A program made the position numbers and the translations under genes. This document shows positions 1 to 7,031 of a DNA stretch of 10,029 bases, piece by piece. Source of the stretch: Syntrophaceae bacterium (GTDB lineage: Bacteria; Desulfobacterota; Syntrophia; Syntrophales; UBA5619). Below the pieces are notes generated by a model. That model was given only the letters and a program-made list of their open reading frames with translations. It did not search any database and was not told the DNA's origin. Each line of letters opens with the position of its first letter. Position 1 is the stretch's first letter. The DNA lies in assembly GCA_919902745.1 (NCBI GenBank), contig CAKKRN010000082.1:1-10029 (forward strand), in the 5' to 3' direction.

Positions 1-6
1 AATAAA

Positions 7-23
7 TAGGGGCTCTGTCCCTA
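7..23 (-). terminator. Weak stem-loop after ribE (possible terminator or REP-like repeat)
   Basis: Ten bases beyond the ribE stop, a 5-bp stem (TAGGG pairing with CCCTA) encloses a 7-base loop. On the minus strand it is followed by CTATTTATT-type AT-rich sequence. The stem is short and the T run is interrupted, so it would be a poor intrinsic terminator. Its GGGACA core resembles the arms of the inverted repeat at 3012-3038, so it may instead belong to an interspersed palindromic repeat cut by the window edge. Confidence 0.25.
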
Positions 24-33
24 ATTAAACCCG

Positions 34-711
34 TTATTTCAAAAAGCCGTATCTGGCAAGCATCTCCAGGTCCACTCCCCCGGCCGGTCCGACCGTCGGC
101 CGGGTCGCGCCGTCGGGTTCCTTCCCCGTTGAAATCAGTTTTTCCAGATATCTTGCGATGATATCCGTTTCAAGGTTGACGGTATCCGCCACCTTTTTGA
201 ACCCGAGGGTTGTCCCGGCCGCCGTGTGCGGGATGATGTTAACATAAAATATATTCTTTTCACAGCGGTTGACGGTCAAGCTGATGCCGTCCACCGTGAT
301 CGACCCCTTGGCGACGACATAGCGATCCAGCGCCGGATCGATTTCGAAACCGAAGACGATGGAGCCGGAGCGGGGGCTCTCCTCCACGATCCTTCCGATG
401 CCGTCCACATGGCCGAGGACGATGTGTCCTCCGAGGCGGTCCATGACGCAGAGCGCCTTTTCCAGGTTGACACGGTCGCCCGCCTTCAGGCTCCGGAGGG
501 TCGTCCGGGAAAGGGTCTCCGCGGAGACATCCGCCGTGAAGACCCGATCGGCCTTCGCGGTCACGGTCAGGCATGCGCCGCTGACGGCGATGCTGTCTCC
601 GATCCGGACGTCGTCCAGATCGAGGGCGGTCTCGACCTCCAGAAGGGCGTCCTCCCCCCGGCGCGTCAGGCGCCGGACGGAACCGAGCGCGGCTGTGATT
701 CCCGTGAACAC
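34..711 (-). CDS. ribE: Riboflavin synthase, alpha subunit type
   Basis: The 225-residue product matches the usual length of riboflavin synthase, which dismutates two 6,7-dimethyl-8-ribityllumazine molecules to riboflavin in the cytoplasm. The sequence shows the expected two lumazine-binding repeats. The first begins MFTGI and carries ISxSGACLTV-like residues around 41-50, with Cys47 matching the family's conserved cysteine. The second has GHVDG at 100-104, ITVDGISLTV around 138-147, HTAAGTTLG at 162-170 and the closing VNLETDIIARY at 178-188. The start is GTG at 709-711, chosen because MFTGI is the invariant N terminus and a GGAGGG ribosome site (719-724) lies 7 nt upstream, inside the end of nrdR. 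It follows the nrdR stop by 3 nt, so it is almost certainly co-transcribed. The gene symbol is ribE in the deltaproteobacterial convention (ribC in E. coli). ribD, often placed just before it, is absent here. Confidence 0.95.
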   Translation of the reverse strand: MFTGITAALGSVRRLTRRGEDALLEVETALDLDDVRIGDSIAVSGACLTVTAKADRVFTADVSAETLSRTTLRSLKAGDRVNLEKALCVMDRLGGHIVLGHVDGIGRIVEESPRSGSIVFGFEIDPALDRYVVAKGSITVDGISLTVNRCEKNIFYVNIIPHTAAGTTLGFKKVADTVNLETDIIARYLEKLISTGKEPDGATRPTVGPAGGVDLEMLARYGFLK

Positions 712-714
712 CTT

Positions 715-1200
715 TTAGCCCTCCGTATTTCCTCTCTCCCTCTCCTTCTTCTTGGGGAGGAGGTCCTTCAATTCGTCCAGAAAGTCGCTGACATCCCGGA
801 ATTGACGGTAAACCGACGCGAAGCGGACATAGGCGACGCCGTCGAGGGCCTGGAGCTCCCGCATCACCTTTTCGCCGATGGCCGTGGAGGGGATCTCCTT
901 CCCCTGGAGATCCTGACAGGCGCGCTCAACGTTGTCCACCAGGGTCTCGATCGCGTCCGTGCTGATCGGGCGCTTCTCGCAGGCCTTCTTGATCCCGGAG
1001 CGGATCTTCGTCCGGTCGAAGGGTTCCCGGCGGCCGTCCTTCTTGACGACCACGGGCAGGACCTCTTCGACGAATTCGTAGGTGGTGAAGCGCTTGCCGC
1101 AGCCGAGACACTCCCGCCGCCGCCGGATGGCGTCGCCGTCCTTGCTGATCCGGGAGTCGATCACCTTGTTTTCGCCGTGGGCGCAGAAGGGGCATTTCAT
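715..1200 (-). CDS. nrdR: Transcriptional repressor NrdR
   Basis: This 161-residue protein is a full-length NrdR, the zinc-ribbon/ATP-cone repressor that senses ATP and dATP and shuts down ribonucleotide reductase genes. A four-cysteine zinc ribbon is visible (Cys3, Cys6, Cys31, Cys34) with the MKCPFC opening and DSR at 16-18. An ATP-cone follows from about residue 46 to 136 ([16 protein letters not shown], then [12 protein letters not shown] and [11 protein letters not shown]). The tail is lysine/glutamate rich. The frame runs open further upstream, but MKCPFC is the family start, so ATG 1198-1200 is used. It overlaps the deaminase stop as ATGA, indicating translational coupling. I saw no NrdR-box pair within the window, so its targets are probably elsewhere. 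Confidence 0.96.
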   Translation of the reverse strand: MKCPFCAHGENKVIDSRISKDGDAIRRRRECLGCGKRFTTYEFVEEVLPVVVKKDGRREPFDRTKIRSGIKKACEKRPISTDAIETLVDNVERACQDLQGKEIPSTAIGEKVMRELQALDGVAYVRFASVYRQFRDVSDFLDELKDLLPKKKERERGNTEG

Positions 1201-1679
1201 CGTCGGATCACCTCGATTTCGGCCTCCGTCAGCATCTCTTCCGCAAGACTGTCGCGGTAATCGCCCCCGACCACGATCCGGACGATGCCGGCGTTGATGA
1301 TCATCTTCGCGCAGATGATGCAGGGGTGGTTCGTGCAGTAGAGGGTCGCCCCTTTTACGCTGACCCCGTGCAGCGCGGCCTGGATGATCGCATTCTGCTC
1401 GGCGTGGAGCCCCCGGCAGAGCTCGTGGCGTTCGCCGGAGGGGATATGGTTCTGTTCGCGGAGGCACCCGATTTCCAGGCAATGGCGGAGTCCCGAGGGG
1501 GCGCCGTTATACCCCGTGGCGAGGATCCGCCGGTCACGAACCAGGGCGGCGCCGACACTTCGCCTGATACAGGTGGCGCGTTTCGCCACAAGCCCGACGA
1601 TGTCCAGGAAATAGTCATCCCATGCAGGCCGTCCGTCCGTTTCGTTGCTCCCTTGTTCTCCCTGTTCGATCCCCTTCAT
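1197..1679 (-). CDS. comEB: dCMP deaminase (ComEB-type cytidine/deoxycytidylate deaminase)
   Basis: The 160-residue product has the zinc deaminase signature: HAEQNAI with His92 and Glu94, then HPCIIC with Cys120 and Cys123, which bind the catalytic zinc and activate water. GYNGAPSG at 57-64 and extra Cys/His residues between 67 and 88 (Cys67, Cys72, His85, Cys88) fit the dCMP-deaminase subgroup. The expected reaction is dCMP to dUMP, feeding thymidylate synthesis. Next-door GlyA supplies the one-carbon unit for that step, and NrdR controls deoxynucleotide supply. The ATG at 1677-1679 has an AGGTGA ribosome site about 10 nt upstream. The first 17 residues are poorly conserved in character, so a start nearer DDYFLD is possible. 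It lies 32 nt after glyA. A riboflavin-type deaminase (RibD) is less likely because there is no reductase domain. Confidence 0.88.
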   Translation of the reverse strand: MKGIEQGEQGSNETDGRPAWDDYFLDIVGLVAKRATCIRRSVGAALVRDRRILATGYNGAPSGLRHCLEIGCLREQNHIPSGERHELCRGLHAEQNAIIQAALHGVSVKGATLYCTNHPCIICAKMIINAGIVRIVVGGDYRDSLAEEMLTEAEIEVIRR

Positions 1680-1711
1680 GGCTTAAGGATCACCTCAGAT
1701 TGGGCCTTGGG

Positions 1712-2968
1712 TTACCGGTTTTCCCGGATCCGCTCCGTGTAGATGGGAAATCGCTCGCAGAGGGAGCGGACCTCTTCCCGGACCTCGCCCAGGCGCTTTT
1801 CGTTGTGCATATCCCGGAGCACGGCGGAGAAGAGACCGGCGATCCGTTTCATCTCCGGCTCCTTCATCCCCCGCGTGGTCAGGGCGGGCGTGCCGATGCG
1901 GATGCCGCTTGTCACCTGGGCCCCCTTCGTGTCGTAGGGAATCCTGTTCTTGTTGATCGTGATGCCCGTCCGGTCGAGGGTCTCCTGCGCCTCCATGCCC
2001 GTGATGCCGAGGTCGGTCAGGTCGACGAGCATCAGGTGGTTGTCCGTTCCGCCGGAGACGAGGCGGAAGCCGTCCGCGAGGAGCTCATCGGCGAGGGTTC
2101 TCGCGTTTTTCAAGATCTGGACCTGATAACGCCGGAAATCGTCGGTGAGGGCCTCCTTGAACGCCACCGCCTTGGCGGCGATGATGTGCATTAGGGGGCC
2201 GCCCTGCATCCCCGGGAAGATCTTCTCGTCCAGGGCCTTGGCGAATTTCTGCTTGCACATGATGAGTCCCCCGCGGGGGCCCCGCAGGGTCTTATGGGTG
2301 GTCATCGTGACGAATTCGCAGCAGGGCACCGGCGACGGATGGAGAGCGGCGGCGACGAGGCCGCCGATGTGGGCGATGTCGGCGAGGATCAGCGCCCCGA
2401 CCTCATCGGCGATGACCCGGAACTTCTCATAATCGATGATCCGGGGGTAGGCGCTGGCGCCGACGACGATGATCTTCGGCCGGTGCTTCTTCGCGAGGAT
2501 TTCGACCTCGTTGAAATCGATGGTTTCCGTCTTCCGGTCCACGCCGTAGAAGACACCGCGGTAGAACGTCCCCGAGAAACTGGCCGGGCTCCCGTGCGAA
2601 AGATGACCCCCATGGGAGAGGTTCATCCCGAGGATCGTGTCCCCCGGCTGAAGCACCGTGAAATAAACCGCCATATTGGCCTGAACGCCCGCGTGGGGCT
2701 GGACATTGGCGTGTTCCGCCCCGAAGAGTCGCTTGCTCCGCTCAATGGCCAGCCGCTCCACGACGTCGACGAACTCGCATCCCCCGTAGTATCGCCGGCC
2801 CGGATAGCCCTCGGCATACTTGTTCGTCATGACGCTTCCCTGGGCCTCCAGAACGGCCTCGCTGACGAAGTTCTCCGAGGCGATCATCTCCAGCTTCCCC
2901 GCCTGCCGCCGGGTTTCCTGGCGGATCGCCTCCGCGACCTCCGGGTCGGCCTGCATCAGATAAGACAT
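1712..2968 (-). CDS. glyA: Serine hydroxymethyltransferase
   Basis: GlyA interconverts serine plus tetrahydrofolate with glycine plus 5,10-methylene-THF, using pyridoxal phosphate. The 418-residue length is standard. Recognisable blocks are LEMIASENF at 26-34, [17 protein letters not shown] at 49-65, [11 protein letters not shown] at 88-98, [10 protein letters not shown] at 117-126, [10 protein letters not shown] around 197-206, and [12 protein letters not shown] at 223-234, where Lys226 is the Schiff-base lysine. MQGGP, involved in cofactor and subunit contacts, follows. The frame opens 17 codons further upstream, but I use ATG 2966-2968 because [10 protein letters not shown] fits the family and AAAGGA lies just upstream. 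It is separated from rpiB by 96 nt containing a strong inverted repeat (3012-3038), so expression may be partly uncoupled there. Confidence 0.97.
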   Translation of the reverse strand: MSYLMQADPEVAEAIRQETRRQAGKLEMIASENFVSEAVLEAQGSVMTNKYAEGYPGRRYYGGCEFVDVVERLAIERSKRLFGAEHANVQPHAGVQANMAVYFTVLQPGDTILGMNLSHGGHLSHGSPASFSGTFYRGVFYGVDRKTETIDFNEVEILAKKHRPKIIVVGASAYPRIIDYEKFRVIADEVGALILADIAHIGGLVAAALHPSPVPCCEFVTMTTHKTLRGPRGGLIMCKQKFAKALDEKIFPGMQGGPLMHIIAAKAVAFKEALTDDFRRYQVQILKNARTLADELLADGFRLVSGGTDNHLMLVDLTDLGITGMEAQETLDRTGITINKNRIPYDTKGAQVTSGIRIGTPALTTRGMKEPEMKRIAGLFSAVLRDMHNEKRLGEVREEVRSLCERFPIYTERIRENR

Positions 2969-3011
2969 GAGTTCCTTTCCATCCTGCTTTTCACCAACCG
3001 AGGGCGATAGT

Positions 3012-3038
3012 GGGGACACGATGCGGCATCATGTCCCC
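3012..3038. repeat. 27-bp near-perfect inverted repeat between rpiB and glyA
   Basis: Arms GGGGACA and TGTCCCC enclose one C/A mismatch, then GATGC and GCATC around a single central G at 3025. As RNA on either strand it would fold to a long hairpin with a tiny loop. No T run follows on the minus strand, so it is not a classical intrinsic terminator. The GGGGACA...TGTCCCC arms resemble REP/RAYT-type interspersed palindromes that I recall from related genomes; that resemblance is an inference. It could also attenuate transcription or stabilise mRNA between rpiB and glyA. Confidence 0.7.
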
Positions 3039-3064
3039 GTGTGCCGCGATTTATATTCAATTTC

Positions 3065-3523
3065 TCAATGATCTTCATTCAAATCGATCTCGCGGATCTT
3101 GTCGAGACGCCTCTGATGGCGCCCCCCTTCGAACGGGGTCGAGAGCCAAGTCCGGACGATATTTCCCGCCGTCTCCGGATCCGTTTTTCTTCCCGCGAGA
3201 ACCAGAATGTTGGCATCGTTGTGCATCCGGCTCAGGCGCGCCGTCTCCTCGTCGAGGCAGAGGGCGGCCCGGACGCCAGGGAAGCGGTTGGCGACGATGG
3301 ACATCCCCACGCCGGAACCGCAGATTAGAATCCCTCTCTGGAAAAGGCCGGCGGAAACCGCCCCGGCCGCCTTTGCACCGAAATCGGGGTAATCCGCGGC
3401 CCGATCGCTGTCCGTTCCGACGTCGGTAACGGCGAACCCCATCTCCGCAAGGAAGGGTTTAAGCGACTCTTTCAGCGAAAAGCCCCCATGGTCCGCGCCG
3501 ATGATGATTTTCTCTGCCGTCAT
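3065..3523 (-). CDS. rpiB: Ribose-5-phosphate isomerase B
   Basis: The 152-residue protein belongs to the RpiB/LacAB sugar-phosphate isomerase family and should interconvert ribose-5-phosphate and ribulose-5-phosphate. Visible landmarks are GADHGG at 9-14, DVGT at 34-37, YPDFG at 45-49, CGSGVGMSIVANR at 68-80 with Cys68 as the catalytic base position, and the RMHNDANIL segment at 99-107 with His101. Length fits the family. ATG 3521-3523 has GAGGG just upstream, overlapping the fabF stop region; the two genes are 2 nt apart, so translation is probably coupled. Position between fabF and glyA is a familiar deltaproteobacterial arrangement. LacA/LacB are alternatives by homology, but a single copy in housekeeping context favours RpiB. 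Confidence 0.94.
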   Translation of the reverse strand: MTAEKIIIGADHGGFSLKESLKPFLAEMGFAVTDVGTDSDRAADYPDFGAKAAGAVSAGLFQRGILICGSGVGMSIVANRFPGVRAALCLDEETARLSRMHNDANILVLAGRKTDPETAGNIVRTWLSTPFEGGRHQRRLDKIREIDLNEDH

Positions 3524-3525
3524 TC

Positions 3526-4767
3526 CTATCCCTCAAATTTCCGGAGGATCAGGACGGCATTCACCCCGCCGAAGCCGAAGGTGTTGGACATCGCCGTCCG
3601 GATCTCCTTCTTCCTCGCCTGATGGGGGACGTAGTCCAGGTCACAGGCGGGGTCCGGGTGGTCCAGGTTGATCGTCGGGGGGAGCACCCCCTCGCCGATC
3701 GCCTTCAGGCAGAGGATCGCCTCCACCGCTCCGGCCGCGCCGAGCATGTGGCCCGTCATCGATTTGGTCGAACTGACGGCGAGCCGCTGCGCGTGTTCCG
3801 CGAAGAGCGTCTTGATGGCCTCCGTCTCGCAGGCGTCGTTCAGAGGCGTGGAGGTCCCGTGGGCGTTGATGTAGTCGATTTCCGCGGCGTCCATCCCTGC
3901 ATCCCGCAGGGCGGCCTTCATGCAGCGGGCGGCGCCCTCATGCCCCGGCGGCGGGGCGACCATGTGAAAGGCGTCGCTTGTGACGCCATAACCTGCAAGT
4001 TCGCCCTGGATCCGGGCGCCCCGCTCCAGCGCATGCGGCAGGGCCTCGAGGATGACGACCCCTGAACCCTCGCTGATCACGAAGCCGTCGCGGTCGCGGT
4101 CGAAAGGGCGGCTTGCCTTTTGGGGTTCGTCGTTGCGCCGGGAGAGCGCCCGCATCGCATTGAATCCGGCGACGCAGAGCGGGGTGACCGCTGCGTCCAC
4201 CCCTCCGGCGATCATGACATCGGCATAGCCGTCGGCGATGATCCGGGCGGCGTCCCCGATGGCGCAGGCGCCCGAAGCGCAGGCCGTCACGGTGCAGTTG
4301 ATCGGCCCCTTCGCCCGGAATCGAATCGAGACATGGCCGGCGGCGAGGTTGGCCAGGACGGCGGGGATGGTAAACGGGGACATCTTTCGGGGACCTCCCT
4401 GGAAGATCGCCTCTTTTTCCTTCTCAATCGTGGCCAGCCCACCGATGGCGGAGCCGATGATCACGCCGGTCCGTTCCGCCCCTTCCTCTTCGATGATCAG
4501 CCCGGCATCGGCCATGGCCATTTCGGCGGCGGCCAGGGCGTAGATGATGAAATCATCGACACGCCGCAGCTCTTTCTTGTTTACGTACCGGAGCGGGTCG
4601 AACCCCTTGAGCTCGCCGGCGATCTTCGTCTCGAAGGCCGTACAGTCAAAGCGGGTGATGGGCGCGACGCCGGATCTTCCTCGGCAGATTCCTTCCCAGG
4701 TCTCTGCGACGGTGTTGCCGAGCGGTGTGACGGCGCCCATGCCTGTTATAACGACCCTTCTTTTCAA
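3526..4767 (-). CDS. fabF: 3-oxoacyl-[acyl-carrier-protein] synthase II
   Basis: FabF (KAS II) condenses malonyl-ACP with a growing acyl-ACP in type II fatty-acid synthesis. The 413-residue product has the full Cys-His-His triad at the same numbers as E. coli FabF: Cys163 in TACASG, His303 in NAHGTSTP, and His340 in STKSMTGH. The glycine-rich C-terminal NTFGFGGVNAVL is also present. The start is TTG at 4765-4767, preceded by AAGGGGGG with a 5-nt spacer. It gives the typical MKRRVVITGMG N terminus, and no better ATG exists nearby. It lies 78 nt after acpP and 2 nt before rpiB. With no fabH in the cluster, this is the only condensing enzyme encoded here. Confidence 0.97.
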   Translation of the reverse strand: MKRRVVITGMGAVTPLGNTVAETWEGICRGRSGVAPITRFDCTAFETKIAGELKGFDPLRYVNKKELRRVDDFIIYALAAAEMAMADAGLIIEEEGAERTGVIIGSAIGGLATIEKEKEAIFQGGPRKMSPFTIPAVLANLAAGHVSIRFRAKGPINCTVTACASGACAIGDAARIIADGYADVMIAGGVDAAVTPLCVAGFNAMRALSRRNDEPQKASRPFDRDRDGFVISEGSGVVILEALPHALERGARIQGELAGYGVTSDAFHMVAPPPGHEGAARCMKAALRDAGMDAAEIDYINAHGTSTPLNDACETEAIKTLFAEHAQRLAVSSTKSMTGHMLGAAGAVEAILCLKAIGEGVLPPTINLDHPDPACDLDYVPHQARKKEIRTAMSNTFGFGGVNAVLILRKFEG

Positions 4768-4794
4768 CAGTTCCCCCCTTTGTGCCGCGTCGGA

Positions 4795-4808
4795 TCGCCG
4801 GCCGGCGA
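4795..4808. repeat. 14-bp GC palindrome between acpP and fabF
   Basis: A perfect palindrome TCGCCGG/CCGGCGA sits in the 78-nt gap between acpP and fabF. It has no loop and no following T run. It may form a small RNA stem ahead of the fabF ribosome site. In DNA this GC-rich such a palindrome can arise by chance, so no function is claimed. Confidence 0.35.
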
Positions 4809-4845
4809 CGGCGCCTTTGCGGCGGACGGCACAGGCTGACGGACG

Positions 4846-5091
4846 CTACTCATGCCATGCGACGCCCTTGTTCCGGAGGTAATCCAGGACATCCTTGATC
4901 GAGCGGATCTGCTGGAGTTCGTTGTCGGCGATCTGAATGTCGAAGGTTTCCTCCATCTCCATGATCAGTTCGACGAGGTCGAGGGAGTCGGCCCCCAGAT
5001 CGTCGATAAACGAGGCCTCGGGAACGCACTCCTCCCGTGTAACATCCAATTGCTCCACGATAATGCCGATGACTTTTTCTTCCAGTGTCAT
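4846..5091 (-). CDS. acpP: Acyl carrier protein
   Basis: The 81-residue acidic protein carries growing acyl chains on a 4'-phosphopantetheine arm. Ser36 in DLGADSLDLVELIMEME is the attachment site. It is slightly longer than the usual 77-78 residues because of a short C-terminal extension (NKGVAWHE). The ribosome site at 5100-5107 reads TAAGGAGG, the strongest in the window, with an 8-nt spacer, consistent with the high abundance expected of ACP. Upstream lie two palindromes and a possible promoter. It sits directly between fabD and fabF; the fabG usually found before it is missing. Confidence 0.96.
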   Translation of the reverse strand: MTLEEKVIGIIVEQLDVTREECVPEASFIDDLGADSLDLVELIMEMEETFDIQIADNELQQIRSIKDVLDYLRNKGVAWHE

Positions 5092-5115
5092 GAAAACTCC
5101 CTCCTTACAGAATAA

Positions 5116-5133
5116 CCCCTGCCGCGGCAGGGG
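5116..5133. repeat. 18-bp perfect palindrome in the acpP leader
   Basis: CCCCTGCC GC GGCAGGGG is a perfect palindrome ending 24 nt before the acpP start. Transcribed, it would give a very stable GC hairpin. On the minus strand it is followed by TTATTCTG, too T-poor for a terminator. A role as mRNA stabiliser, processing site or attenuator of the fabD-acpP transcript is possible. Confidence 0.6.
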
Positions 5134-5147
5134 TCCGAATACCTTTT

Positions 5148-5159
5148 CCCATGCATGGG
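5148..5159. promoter_or_regulatory. 12-bp palindrome, possible operator upstream of acpP
   Basis: CCCATGCATGGG is a perfect 12-bp palindrome lying just downstream of the candidate minus-strand -10 element at 5163-5168, where a transcription start would fall. That is a classic operator position, but I do not recognise the motif as a known FadR, FapR or FabT site. Confidence 0.35.
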
Positions 5160-5162
5160 TTT

Positions 5163-5191
5163 ATTCTCCCGCTCCGGAATCACGATATCAA
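5163..5191 (-). promoter_or_regulatory. Candidate sigma-70 promoter for acpP
   Basis: TTGATA (-35, 5186-5191) and GAGAAT (-10, 5163-5168) are separated by 17 nt in the fabD-acpP gap. The -35 matches consensus at 5 of 6 and the -10 at 4 of 6. An own promoter would fit the need for more ACP than FabD. The call is by eye only. Confidence 0.35.
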
Positions 5192-5196
5192 CAATT

Positions 5197-6150
5197 TTAT
5201 TCGGGAACATCACTATTCAACGCCGCAGCGGTCATTTCCAGCGACGCCTCGTCTTCAACGTTGAGGAGACGGAATCGCCGGTCGATCCGCCGGATCAGTC
5301 CGGAAAGGATCCTTTTGGGGCCGATCTCCACGATGGTGTCGACGCCCATCTCCGCCATCCTTGCGATCGTCTCCCTCCACCGGACGGGGGAGGTGATCTG
5401 GCGGACGAGGAGCTCCGGCGTCCGTTCCCGCGAGTGGAGGAGCAAGGGGTCGCAATTGGGAATCACGGGGGGCTCGCAATCCCGGAACGCGATTTCTCCG
5501 AGAGCGGTCGCGAACCGTTCGGCCGCCCCTCGCAGCAGGCGGCAGTGGCAGGGGACGCTGATCGGAAGAAGGACCGCCCGGACGCCCTCTTGGGTTCCCG
5601 CCGCCGCGATCACCTCCGAGACGGCCCCCGTGTGCCCGGAGATGACGATCTGGCCGGGGGCATTTTCGATGGAGACGGCCACGGCATGATCTTCAGCGTC
5701 GCGTTCACGGCACAACGCCTCCACCTCCTCCCGCGGGAGGCCGAGAATGGCCGCCATCGCGCCTTCGCCAACGGGAACGGCCTCCTGATGGAGCTGCGCC
5801 CTCCGGTGAACAACGGAAAGGCAATCGCGCAGGCCGACAGCGCCGGCCGCATGCAGGGCGGTATACTCCCCGAGACTGTGACCCGCCATGACAAAGGGTT
5901 TCACCGCCACCCGTTCGGAAAAGGCCCGCCAGGCAGCAATCTCCACCGTGAGGACGGCGATCTGCGTGTTTACCGTCAGATCGAGGAGCTCCTGAGGCCC
6001 CGTGAAACAAAGCGAAACCATGTCCGTACCGAGGACATTCCCGGCCTCGGCAAACAGATCTCTCACGCTCTGATGTCCGCGGTACAGATCCTGACCCATC
6101 CCGGGATGTTGCGAGCCCTGTCCCGGAAAGACAAGAGCGAATCTACCCAT
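5197..6150 (-). CDS. fabD: Malonyl-CoA:ACP transacylase
   Basis: FabD transfers malonyl from CoA to ACP, supplying the extender unit for FabF and other condensing enzymes. The 317 residues show FPGQGSQHPGMG at 8-19 and GHSLGEY at 90-96 with nucleophile Ser92. Arg117 sits in HRRAQ, and VPCHC places the catalytic histidine at 202 (E. coli His201). A QIVISG oxyanion-region segment and a C-terminal PVRW then EIGPKRILSGLI block complete the fold. The ATG at 6148-6150 has GAGGGA upstream. It starts only 22 nt after the rpmF stop, where plsX and fabH normally lie, and ends 105 nt before acpP, where fabG would be expected. Confidence 0.96.
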   Translation of the reverse strand: MGRFALVFPGQGSQHPGMGQDLYRGHQSVRDLFAEAGNVLGTDMVSLCFTGPQELLDLTVNTQIAVLTVEIAAWRAFSERVAVKPFVMAGHSLGEYTALHAAGAVGLRDCLSVVHRRAQLHQEAVPVGEGAMAAILGLPREEVEALCRERDAEDHAVAVSIENAPGQIVISGHTGAVSEVIAAAGTQEGVRAVLLPISVPCHCRLLRGAAERFATALGEIAFRDCEPPVIPNCDPLLLHSRERTPELLVRQITSPVRWRETIARMAEMGVDTIVEIGPKRILSGLIRRIDRRFRLLNVEDEASLEMTAAALNSDVPE

Positions 6151-6172
6151 GCGTGTTCCCTCTTCCTATGGT

Positions 6173-6358
6173 TCAGGATGCCTTTTCGATCGGGACGATC
6201 TCCCTGCCCCTGTATGTGCCGCAGTTGGGGCAGACATGGTGGGGCAGCTTGGGCTCATGGCATTGCGGACATGCGGAAGCCGTGACCGGTTTCAGAAAAT
6301 CGTGCGCCCTTCTCATGTTTTTTCTGGATTTGGAATGTCTCTTGATTGGATTTGCCAT
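6173..6358 (-). CDS. rpmF: 50S ribosomal protein L32
   Basis: The 61-residue basic protein has the L32 N terminus (MANPIKRHSKSRKNMRRAHD) and a zinc ribbon formed by Cys30, Cys33, Cys43 and Cys46. It is therefore the zinc-binding (C+) form. It is a structural component of the large ribosomal subunit. Start ATG 6356-6358 has AGAGG about 9 nt upstream. Placement right after yceD and ahead of fatty-acid genes is one of the most conserved bacterial neighbourhoods. Confidence 0.97.
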   Translation of the reverse strand: MANPIKRHSKSRKNMRRAHDFLKPVTASACPQCHEPKLPHHVCPNCGTYRGREIVPIEKAS

Positions 6359-6378
6359 AACGTATAACCTCTTTCTCC

Positions 6379-6909
6379 TTAAGGTTGAGCCTTGAATTGT
6401 TTTAAAATGGCAAGCCGTTCATCGGGGAGTTCGCCCCGACAATCGCAACTTGTCGCATTCAGGTTGGCGCCGCAATGGGGACAAAGCCCCCGGCAGGACT
6501 CCGCACAGAGCGGTTTGAACGGGATCTGCAGCAGGATCTGTTCGAAGACCGCCGCGTCCAGATCGATTACATCCTCCTCGTAGTACGCGAAATCGAGATC
6601 CGTTGCGCTCAGCTCCACATCCTCCTGCGGCAGGGAAGGGGGAGGGGCGAACGTATAATGGAATGAAGATTGGAGCGACAAACGGGTCGTTTCCAGACAG
6701 CGGCTGCAGGGCATCTCCGCGGCGGTCGCAACGCTCCCTTCGATAAAGATGTTTTCCTTCATCCTCCGGACGGCGCAGGCGACGTCGACCCGGTCCAGGA
6801 CGAAACCACCCGACCCCGTCTCCGGCAGGCGCTGCTGGAACCATTCTCCGTTCCTTTCGAACCGGAGGTTTATTCCCCCTTCGGGGATGTTGCTGACGTT
6901 GATCTTCAA
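6379..6909 (-). CDS. yceD: YceD/DUF177 family protein (large-subunit rRNA accumulation protein)
   Basis: This DUF177 protein pairs with rpmF across bacteria; its plant and E. coli relatives are linked to 23S rRNA accumulation. The chosen TTG start (6907-6909) gives 176 residues opening MKINVSNIPEGG, the family's usual beginning, with AGGG (6917-6920) 7 nt upstream. An in-frame ATG at 7009-7011 would add 34 residues, but it lies upstream of the promoter at 6979-7007, so it should not be transcribed from there. Cysteines cluster at 68/71 (PCSRC) and 135, 139, 143, 146, 155 and 157, suggesting metal binding as in deltaproteobacterial members. An acidic stretch lies around 97-118. It is the first gene of the minus-strand run, 20 nt before rpmF. 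Confidence 0.88.
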   Translation of the reverse strand: MKINVSNIPEGGINLRFERNGEWFQQRLPETGSGGFVLDRVDVACAVRRMKENIFIEGSVATAAEMPCSRCLETTRLSLQSSFHYTFAPPPSLPQEDVELSATDLDFAYYEEDVIDLDAAVFEQILLQIPFKPLCAESCRGLCPHCGANLNATSCDCRGELPDERLAILKQFKAQP

Positions 6910-6978
6910 AAAATATCCCTTTCCCGCTGTTGAAAACGGTTCCTTCCCCAAACGGAGAGCTGCCGAATAAAGGGTTGA

Positions 6979-7007
6979 AGTAAATTCTAAATCGGCTGAA
7001 TTGTCAA
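6979..7007 (-). promoter_or_regulatory. Promoter of the yceD-rpmF-fab run
   Basis: A perfect TTGACA (7002-7007) and TTTACT (6979-6984, 4 of 6) are spaced by 17 nt on the minus strand. The predicted transcription start near 6972 gives a leader of roughly 60 nt before the yceD TTG codon. This is probably the main promoter for the ten-gene run. Confidence 0.65.
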
Positions 7008-7031
7008 GCATAATTTATCGCCAAATCCGCC

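Noticed and set aside
226..1260. 344-codon plus-strand frame opposite ribE and nrdR
   Set aside because: It spans two well-supported genes on the other strand and has no recognisable motif.
3064..3523. CRISPR array or FMN/THF riboswitch anywhere in the window
   Set aside because: No regularly spaced direct repeats were seen, and the short leaders before glyA and ribE have no room for or resemblance to these riboswitches.
5092..5196. Possible fabG remnant in the fabD-acpP gap
   Set aside because: The 105 nt hold two palindromes and AT-rich promoter-like sequence; no Rossmann-type or YxxxK residues could be read in any frame.
5155..6285. 376-codon plus-strand frame opposite fabD
   Set aside because: It is antisense to a clear FabD with catalytic residues in place, so it is a composition shadow.
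6910..7011. 34-residue N-terminal extension of YceD from ATG 7011
   Set aside because: That ATG overlaps the -35 region and lies upstream of the predicted transcription start; the TTG at 6909 has a ribosome site and the family-typical N terminus.
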